A DNA stretch of 64,000 bases from Mucilaginibacter sp. L294 (GTDB taxonomy: Bacteria; Bacteroidota; Bacteroidia; Sphingobacteriales; Sphingobacteriaceae), in the NCBI RefSeq assembly GCF_001636615.1, contig NZ_LGEK01000019.1:124001-188000 (forward strand). The letters run 5' to 3'. Each line of letters starts with the position of its first letter. Position 1 is the stretch's first letter. The notes beneath the pieces were generated by a model, which was not told the DNA's origin, did not search any database, and saw only the letters and a list, made by a program, of their open reading frames with translations. This document shows positions 58,617 through 64,000 of this stretch, piece after piece. The position numbers were made by a program, and so were the translations under genes.

Positions 58617-60305
58617 ATGAAAATGATCAGTAAGATAAGTAAGATAGTGTTGGCGCTGACACTCGTAGGCTCATCATCAGTTTTTGCGCAGAGTTTAGCC
58701 GATGCTAAAAAAGCGATTGATGCAGAGCAGTTTCAGAAAGCTAAGTCGATGCTTAAAAATTTGACAGTAACCCAGGCTACTAAGGATGAGAATTTCTTTT
58801 ACCTGGGTTGGGTGTACATCCTTCAGGAATACCCCGATTCTGCAAAAGCAGTGTTTCAAAAAGGTATTGCTGTAAACCCAAAATCTGCTTTAAACTACGC
58901 GGGTTTAGGTGCTGCTGCTTTTTTGGATAAAGACAGGGCAACAGCCACTACCAACTTTAACCAGGCAGTAACATTAGCCGGTAAGGATAGCAAACCATAT
59001 TTATACGTGGGCGAAGCTTACCTGTTGAACAATGTTGATGGTAAAGTACCTGCCGAGGATGCAAACGCAGCTGTAGCAGTATTAACAAAAGGTAAAACCG
59101 TTAACGCGAAAGATGCCGAGATATTGGTAGCATTAGGCGATGCCTTGCGTACGCAAAGCAAAAATACCGAAGCGCTGGGTAACTACCAGGCAGCTTTGGA
59201 TATTGACCCTAAGCTGGCACATGCTAAGGTAGCAACCGGTGTTATCTGGAAATATGCTAACAACTTTGAAAGCTCAGAAACAGAGTTTAAAGCCGCCTTA
59301 GCTATCGACCCTAACTACGGCCCTGCTTACCGCGAGTGGGCAGAAACCGATGTTCGCTGGGCGTTTAACGACCCAAGGATGGCATCTGCTAAAATTAAAG
59401 AAGCAACAGAGCAGTATAAAAAATACCTGTCGTTAACAGACCTGTCTGTTGAATCGCGTATGCGTTATGCCGATTTCCTGTTATTATCAGGTGATTTTAA
59501 AACCCTGCAAACAGAAGCCGCCGCTTTATCAAGCGCCGCAAATGGTAACCTAAAAGTTTATCGTTATTTGGCGTATGCTGCTTACGAAAATAAAGATTAC
59601 CCTGCAGGCTTAACCGCTATGAATACCTGGTTAACCAAAGCTGACCCAAAACGCATTTTACCACGTGATTATGTTTACCTGGGCCGTTTACAGATTGCTT
59701 CTAAGCAAGATTCATTAGGTATTAATTCATTACGTAAGGCTTTATCAATAGATACCAGCCAGGTAGATGTATATCCTGAAATTGCGAAATCATTATATGC
59801 CCAGAAAAAATATGCTGAGGCAGGTGAGGCTTACCATATTTTCACCCAAAAAGGTAGAGGTGTAAAACTTTTGGATCACTTTTATGAAGGTGTAAGCTAT
59901 TATTTTGCTTATGATGATAAAAAGCCAGGTGCAGATTCATTAATCGCTAAGGCAGATTCAGCTTTCAGTTATGTGATTCAAAAAGCGCCAACAACTGCTG
60001 ATGCGTATCTATATCGTGCCCGTGTAAATGAGTTGAAAGACAAAGACCGTAACAACATTGCGGGTTACGCCAAACCTTTTTATGAAAAATATATTGAAAT
60101 AGTAAATGCTAAAGGGGTTCCTGCCACCGATAAGGGTAAAAAGGATTTAGCCGAAGCATATGCTTATTTAGGTACTTTTGCTGAGTTCAAAGAAAAGAAT
60201 GATGCTAAAGCGGCTGAAAATTATGGAAAAGCAAGAGAAAATGATCCTGCTAATAAACAGGCAACAGCTTACTTCTCACGAAAGAGTGGTGGAAAAGGTA
60301 AATAA
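58617..60305 (+). CDS. Exported TPR-repeat protein
   Basis: A 562-residue protein with a signal peptide (MISKISKIVLALTLVGSSSV) and about ten tetratricopeptide repeats from about residue 30 to 550. Clear repeats are FYLGWVYILQEYPDSAKAVF, ALGDALRTQSKNTEALGNYQ, VATGVIWKYANNFESSETEF and LYRARVNELKDKDR. TPR proteins in this position form scaffold complexes with the TonB machinery. It is the last gene of the operon and ends at a strong terminator. No enzyme motif is visible. Confidence 0.85.
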   Translation: MKMISKISKIVLALTLVGSSSVFAQSLADAKKAIDAEQFQKAKSMLKNLTVTQATKDENFFYLGWVYILQEYPDSAKAVFQKGIAVNPKSALNYAGLGAAAFLDKDRATATTNFNQAVTLAGKDSKPYLYVGEAYLLNNVDGKVPAEDANAAVAVLTKGKTVNAKDAEILVALGDALRTQSKNTEALGNYQAALDIDPKLAHAKVATGVIWKYANNFESSETEFKAALAIDPNYGPAYREWAETDVRWAFNDPRMASAKIKEATEQYKKYLSLTDLSVESRMRYADFLLLSGDFKTLQTEAAALSSAANGNLKVYRYLAYAAYENKDYPAGLTAMNTWLTKADPKRILPRDYVYLGRLQIASKQDSLGINSLRKALSIDTSQVDVYPEIAKSLYAQKKYAEAGEAYHIFTQKGRGVKLLDHFYEGVSYYFAYDDKKPGADSLIAKADSAFSYVIQKAPTTADAYLYRARVNELKDKDRNNIAGYAKPFYEKYIEIVNAKGVPATDKGKKDLAEAYAYLGTFAEFKEKNDAKAAENYGKARENDPANKQATAYFSRKSGGKGK

Positions 60306-60327
60306 CCTTTAAGCTTATAAAATAAAT

Positions 60328-60358
60328 AAAAAAGCCCCTTCAAAAAAGGGGCTTTTTT
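60328..60358 (+). terminator. Terminator of the exbB-tonB-TPR operon
   Basis: AAAAGCCCCTT pairs with AAGGGGCTTTT around CAAAA and is followed by TTAT, 23 bp after the TPR stop. Confidence 0.88.
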
Positions 60359-60386
60359 ATTATCCACTCATTTGTATATTTGCAGC

Positions 60387-60758
60387 ATGGAATTACAAAG
60401 TTTACCGGTTAATTATTTGCCCATCATATTCCAGATGCTGGTAGCGCTGGGTTTTGTTGTTACAACCATGTTTGTAACCCACAAAATAGGCCCTAAACGT
60501 GTAACAAAAGATAAACTCACCCCGTTCGAGTCGGGTATTGAGGTTATTGGTAACGCGCGCACGCCAATGTCAATTAAATACTTCCTGGTGGCTATACTGT
60601 TTGTATTGTTTGATGTGGAGGTGATTTTTATGTACCCGTGGGCGGTAAACTTTCGCGACCTGGGCAAAGAAGGTATGATAGAGATGTTTATCTTTATGTC
60701 TACCCTGCTTGCAGGTTTTATCTACATCATAAAAAAAGGCGCTTTAAATTGGGATTAG
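60387..60758 (+). CDS. nuoA: NADH-quinone oxidoreductase subunit NuoA
   Basis: A 123-residue membrane subunit of complex I read from the ATG at 60387 (MELQSLPVNYLPIIF); an ATG at 60372 adds only five residues. It has three hydrophobic helices (about residues 10-32, 72-92 and 100-117). The conserved PFESGIEVIG (about 46-55) and FLVAILFVLFDVEVIFMYPWA are diagnostic. It lies 117 bp upstream of nuoB with its own promoter region between, which is unusual because nuoA and nuoB usually sit close together. Confidence 0.94.
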   Translation: MELQSLPVNYLPIIFQMLVALGFVVTTMFVTHKIGPKRVTKDKLTPFESGIEVIGNARTPMSIKYFLVAILFVLFDVEVIFMYPWAVNFRDLGKEGMIEMFIFMSTLLAGFIYIIKKGALNWD

Positions 60759-60801
60759 TTTAGATTGATTCTAAATATATTTCAGAAACCTTCATAGTGT
60801 A

Positions 60802-60830
60802 TTTGTTACAACGTATTTATTGTAAATTTG
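60802..60830 (+). promoter_or_regulatory. Bacteroidota-type promoter of the nuoB operon
   Basis: TTTG (60802-60805) as -33 and TAAATTTG (60823-60830) as -7 (TAnnTTTG), with 17 nt between. Predicted start is near 60834, at the first base of a hairpin. Confidence 0.72.
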
Positions 60831-60833
60831 CCT

Positions 60834-60849
60834 ATCGGTTTTAACCGAT
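60834..60849 (+). other. 5'-leader hairpin of the nuoB operon
   Basis: ATCGGTT (60834-60840) and AACCGAT (60843-60849) are exact complements around TT. If transcription begins near 60834 this hairpin would cap the mRNA 5' end, which could stabilise the long nuo transcript. Confidence 0.6.
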
Positions 60850-60875
60850 GGGTTAATTTTATTTGATAAAATTTA

Positions 60876-61418
60876 ATGAGTGATATTCAAATAGTTGATG
60901 CTCCGGCCGGGGTAGAAGGATCCGGGTTTTTTGCCACATCGCTTGATAAGGCAATAGGCATGGCTCGCGCAAACTCCTTATGGCCACTGCCATTCGCAAC
61001 CTCGTGCTGCGGTATCGAGTTTATGGCTACCATGGGTTCGCATTACGATCTGAGCAGGTTTGGGGCCGAGCGTTTAAGCTTTTCGCCACGCCAGGCCGAT
61101 CTGTTGATGGTAATGGGCACTATATCAAAAAAAATGGGTCCGGTTTTACGCCAGGTTTACCTGCAAATGGCCGAGCCCCGTTGGGTGATGGCTGTAGGTG
61201 CCTGTGCATCAAGCGGCGGTATATTTGATACCTACTCTGTATTGCAGGGTATTGACGAGGTTATCCCGGTTGATGTTTACGTTCCCGGTTGCCCGCCACG
61301 CCCCGAGGCAATTATTGATGGTTTTATGGCGATACAGGAACTTGTACGTACCGAAACTTTGCGCAGGCGCGAAGAGCCGAAGTACCAGGAACTGATGGCT
61401 AAATACGGAATTCAATAA
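60876..61418 (+). CDS. nuoB: NADH-quinone oxidoreductase subunit NuoB
   Basis: A 180-residue peripheral subunit carrying cluster N2. Two adjacent cysteines lie in [10 protein letters not shown] (about residues 43-52), a further Cys in [19 protein letters not shown] (about 109) and another in [10 protein letters not shown] (about 138), the four N2 ligands. Its stop overlaps nuoC (TAATG). The electrons pass from NADH through NuoEF and NuoBCD to quinone. Confidence 0.96.
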   Translation: MSDIQIVDAPAGVEGSGFFATSLDKAIGMARANSLWPLPFATSCCGIEFMATMGSHYDLSRFGAERLSFSPRQADLLMVMGTISKKMGPVLRQVYLQMAEPRWVMAVGACASSGGIFDTYSVLQGIDEVIPVDVYVPGCPPRPEAIIDGFMAIQELVRTETLRRREEPKYQELMAKYGIQ

Positions 61419-61921
61419 TGGGCAAAATACCAAACGAAGAGCTTTTACAAAAGCTGACCGATAAATTTGCCGGCCAGGTTACCCATACCGGTGCCGATTA
61501 TGGCTTACTTACTGTTGAAACCAGCAAAGAGCTGATATATGATGTGTTGGCTTATCTGAAAACAGATGCGGCGCTACAGTTCATCTATCTAACAGATATA
61601 ACGGCCATACATTACCCCGAGCAGGAGAAACAAATAGGTGTAATATACCACCTGCACAGCCTAACTACCAATACACGTATCCGCCTGAAGGTTTTCCTTA
61701 CTTTGGAAGATCTGCATATCCCAACGGCCAGCACCCTATGGGATGGCGCCAACTGGATGGAACGTGAAACATACGACTTTTATGGGGTGATATTTGACGG
61801 GCACCCCGACCTGCGCAGGATACTGAATGTTGATGACATGACGGTATTCCCGATGAGGAAGGAATTCCCGCTGGAAGATCCAAACCGTATTGATAAAAAA
61901 GATTACTTTTTCGGGAGATAA
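61418..61921 (+). CDS. nuoC: NADH-quinone oxidoreductase subunit NuoC
   Basis: A 167-residue 30-kDa-subunit protein. The signature is ASTLWDGANWMERETYDFYGVIFDGHPDLRRIL (about residues 106-138), with the ERETYDFYGV core. The C-terminal PMRKEFPLEDPNRIDK is typical. It is separate from NuoD here (some bacteria fuse them). Overlaps nuoB by one base and lies 5 bp before nuoD. Confidence 0.95.
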   Translation: MGKIPNEELLQKLTDKFAGQVTHTGADYGLLTVETSKELIYDVLAYLKTDAALQFIYLTDITAIHYPEQEKQIGVIYHLHSLTTNTRIRLKVFLTLEDLHIPTASTLWDGANWMERETYDFYGVIFDGHPDLRRILNVDDMTVFPMRKEFPLEDPNRIDKKDYFFGR

Positions 61922-61926
61922 CATAC

Positions 61927-63138
61927 ATGCAGAATCACCCAGTATATACCGACAACGACCCGCAAACCGAGTATTCCACGCTCAACCTGGGCCCAACACA
62001 CCCCGCTACGCATGGTGTGTTCCAGAATGTTTTGCAGTTGGATGGCGAGCGCATTGTTAGTGGCGTATCAACCATAGGCTACATCCATCGTGCGTTTGAA
62101 AAAATTGCCGAGCACCGCCCGTTTTACCAGATAACACCACTTACCGACAGGCTTAACTACTGTTCATCACCCATCAACAACATGGGCTGGCACATGACAG
62201 TTGAAAAGATGCTGAATATACAAATGCCAAAACGTGTTGATTACATGCGTGTAATTATCATGGAGCTGGCGCGTATAGCCGATCATATTGTTTGTAACGG
62301 TGTATTAGGTGTTGATACCGGCGCGTTCACGGGTTTCCTTTACATGATGGAGCACCGCGAAGAGATCTATGAGATCTATGAAGAGATCTGCGGTTCGCGC
62401 TTAACAACAAACATTGGCCGTATTGGTGGTTTCGAACGTAATTTTAACCATATCGCATTTGCCAAGATCAAAAAATTCCTGGTGAGGTTCCCGCCGGTAT
62501 TGCGTGAGTTTGAAGCCCTGTTTAACCGTAACCGTATATTTGTTGACCGTACAAAGGATGTAGCAGCAGTTACAAAAGAAGCGGCTTTAAGCTACAGCTG
62601 GAGCGGCCCTATATTACGTGCAACCGGTGTTGATTATGATGTAAGGGCCATGGAGCCGTATTCATCATACGAGGATTTTGATTTTGAAGTACCTGTTGGC
62701 GAGAACGGCGACGTTTACAATCGCTTTTTGGTACGTAACGAAGAAATGTGGCAAAGCCTGCGCATTATTGAGCAGGCGCTGGCCAAGATAGAGAAAGAAC
62801 CGTCGGATATATTCCACGCGGATGTGCCGGCGTTTTACCTGCCTCCAAAAGAGGAAGTATATAATAACATGGAGGCTCTGATCTATCACTTTAAAATTGT
62901 GATGGGCGAGGTTGAAACTCCTAATGCCGAGGTTTACCACGCGGTTGAAGGTGCAAACGGCGAACTTGGTTTTTATTTGGTTAACGATGGTGGCCGCTCG
63001 CCATACCGTTTGCATTTCCGCAGGCCAAGCTTTATCAATTACCAGATGTACGCGCCAATGAGCCAGGGGATGTTATTATCTGATGCTATTATTAACATGA
63101 GTAGTTTAAACGTTATAGCCGGAGAGTTAGATGCTTAG
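61927..63138 (+). CDS. nuoD: NADH-quinone oxidoreductase subunit NuoD
   Basis: A 403-residue 49-kDa subunit. Motifs: NLGPTHPATHGVFQNVLQLDGE (about 18-39), IGYIHRAFEKIAEHRPF (about 47-63), PITDRLNYCSSPINNMGW (from PLTDRLNYCSS, about 67) and the C-terminal PMSQGMLLSDAIINMSSLNVI. The overlap with nuoE is 8 bp. Confidence 0.96.
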   Translation: MQNHPVYTDNDPQTEYSTLNLGPTHPATHGVFQNVLQLDGERIVSGVSTIGYIHRAFEKIAEHRPFYQITPLTDRLNYCSSPINNMGWHMTVEKMLNIQMPKRVDYMRVIIMELARIADHIVCNGVLGVDTGAFTGFLYMMEHREEIYEIYEEICGSRLTTNIGRIGGFERNFNHIAFAKIKKFLVRFPPVLREFEALFNRNRIFVDRTKDVAAVTKEAALSYSWSGPILRATGVDYDVRAMEPYSSYEDFDFEVPVGENGDVYNRFLVRNEEMWQSLRIIEQALAKIEKEPSDIFHADVPAFYLPPKEEVYNNMEALIYHFKIVMGEVETPNAEVYHAVEGANGELGFYLVNDGGRSPYRLHFRRPSFINYQMYAPMSQGMLLSDAIINMSSLNVIAGELDA

Positions 63139-63655
63139 TGTACAGGATACCAATACACCGGTAACATTTTCGCCGGAATTGCTCAGCAAGTTTGCTGATG
63201 TGGTGAGCCGTTACCCCGAAGGGAAACAAAAATCGGCCTTGCTGCCTATATTGCATTTGGTACAGGCCGAATATGGCTGGACAAGCGTACCCGCAATGGA
63301 TAAAGTTGCCGAATTTCTTTCTATCCAGCCGATAGAAGTTTACGAGGTGGCATCGTTTTATACCATGTACTTCTTAAAACCGCAAGGCAAGTACATGCTG
63401 GAAGTTTGCCGTACCGGTCCCTGCGAAATTGTTGGCGCAACCCCAATAATGGAGCATATAGAAAAAACGCTTGGTGTTAAAGAAGGCGACGTTACCCCCG
63501 ATGGCTTATTTAGCTGGAGAGGTGTTGAATGCCTTGCCGCCTGTGGCTTTGGCCCCGTGCTGCAAATAGGCCCCGAGTACACTTTTTACGAGAACTTAAC
63601 CACTGATTCTGTTGATAAACTGATTGGTGACCTAAAAGGAAAGGCGAACAACTAA
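63131..63655 (+). CDS. nuoE: NADH-quinone oxidoreductase subunit NuoE
   Basis: A 174-residue 24-kDa subunit with a thioredoxin-like fold and a [2Fe-2S] cluster. Ligands are the cysteines in [14 protein letters not shown] (C-x4-C, about residues 93-98) and [15 protein letters not shown] (C-x3-C, about 134-138). The N-terminal helical region ([18 protein letters not shown]) is conserved. It pairs with NuoF in the NADH dehydrogenase module. The stop overlaps the nuoF ATG. Confidence 0.95.
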   Translation: MLSVQDTNTPVTFSPELLSKFADVVSRYPEGKQKSALLPILHLVQAEYGWTSVPAMDKVAEFLSIQPIEVYEVASFYTMYFLKPQGKYMLEVCRTGPCEIVGATPIMEHIEKTLGVKEGDVTPDGLFSWRGVECLAACGFGPVLQIGPEYTFYENLTTDSVDKLIGDLKGKANN

Positions 63656-64000
63656 TGGCACGTAAATTACTTTTAGAACATATAAACGTACCCGGCATCA
63701 ACACATTTGATGTTTACCGCTCAAAAGGTGGTTACGCTGCTGTTGAAAAAGCCCTGAAAACCCTTACCCCTGATGAAGTGGTAGAAGAGGTTAAAAAATC
63801 GGGCTTGCGCGGCCGTGGTGGTGCAGGTTTCCCTACCGGGATGAAATGGAGCTTTCTGGCCAAGCCGGAAGGTGTTGCCCGTTACCTGGTTTGTAACGCC
63901 GACGAATCTGAACCCGGTACGTTTAAAGACCGTTATTTAATGACTTACCTCCCTCACTTATTAATTGAGGGCATGATAGTAGCCAGTTTTGCGCTGGGTG
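63655..64000 (+). CDS. nuoF: NADH-quinone oxidoreductase subunit NuoF (N-terminal part; runs off the window)
   Basis: The first 115 codons of the FMN- and NADH-binding 51-kDa subunit. The diagnostic NADH/FMN region is [20 protein letters not shown] (about residues 51-70), followed by [16 protein letters not shown] (about 82-97). Its ATG overlaps the nuoE stop. The remainder of nuo (probably nuoG onward) lies beyond the window. Confidence 0.96.
   Translation, partial: MARKLLLEHINVPGINTFDVYRSKGGYAAVEKALKTLTPDEVVEEVKKSGLRGRGGAGFPTGMKWSFLAKPEGVARYLVCNADESEPGTFKDRYLMTYLPHLLIEGMIVASFALG

Noticed and set aside
60375-60382. TATATTTG upstream of nuoA as a -7 promoter
   Set aside because: No TTTG or TTG lies 17-23 nt upstream, and the implied start would leave no leader before the ATG at 60387.
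1-64000. tRNA, rRNA, insertion sequences, prophage
   Set aside because: I found no cloverleaf-like sequence, rRNA segment, transposase, integrase or phage structural gene by reading the sequence; a dedicated RNA search could still find small RNAs.

Overview
The window reads as a stretch of a Bacteroidota chromosome, most likely Sphingobacteriaceae (Mucilaginibacter/Pedobacter-like). This rests on TAnnTTTG-type -7 promoter elements, a glycan-degrading gene set (GH20, GH43, GH5, GH144-like, DUF1080), families typical of the phylum (DUF4407, DUF4184, PF10091, GlxA-type AraC regulators), and an ExbB-ExbD-ExbD-TonB operon. Coding density is high. I see no rRNA, tRNA, insertion sequence, prophage or CRISPR array.

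Layout. 1-7.3 kb: mixed housekeeping (CPBP protease, MazG-like pyrophosphohydrolase, RlmF, a PF10091 glucanase) plus a 608-residue toxin-like protein of unknown function. 7.4-9.4 kb: an SPFH protein paired with a diverged NAD-kinase-like protein. 9.4-13.5 kb: an alpha/beta hydrolase, a GlxA-type regulator and a divergent operon of small proteins (VOC, DoxX, SRPBCC). 13.7-28 kb: carbohydrate genes (GH20, GH43, Gfo/Idh/MocA and TIM-barrel proteins) with a GMC oxidoreductase/gluconate-dehydrogenase subunit 3/DUF1080 set that fits 3-keto-sugar chemistry, an OMPLA-like phospholipase and an RhlE helicase. 28-31 kb: a pentapeptide-repeat protein and two hydrolases.

31-38 kb is the most interesting region. 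An ECF sigma factor and a zinc-finger anti-sigma gene sit between a DUF1223/cytochrome b/MsrP-like molybdoenzyme operon and a gene for an exported Met/Lys-rich peptide. The sigma gene, the molybdoenzyme operon and the peptide gene are each preceded by TTGTAAGG-N15-CGAC with exactly the same spacing. An exported peroxiredoxin, a small molybdopterin-fold protein and modABC follow. The content closely parallels the hypochlorite-scavenging system known from Azospira (sigma/anti-sigma, Met-rich peptide, methionine sulfoxide reductase), so I propose a Bacteroidota counterpart.

38-50 kb: a GH5 enzyme, a rhodanese, DUF4407, an MNT/HEPN toxin-antitoxin pair whose toxin start looks frameshifted, three peptidases (M61, M28, YpfJ-type), PlsC, a Nudix hydrolase, an EamA exporter and DUF4184. 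50-54 kb: metK with a SAM-II riboswitch, a lipid kinase, an SUI1-like factor and pckA. 54-60 kb: the exbB-exbD-exbD-tonB-PstS-like-TPR operon. 60.4-64 kb: nuoA, then nuoBCDEF running off the end.

Between genes lie several families of long palindromic repeats. One begins GTCATTTCGAACGA (three copies), one GTCATTGCGAG (three copies), and one contains GTTCACGGC (two copies). They mostly occupy 3' ends of genes.
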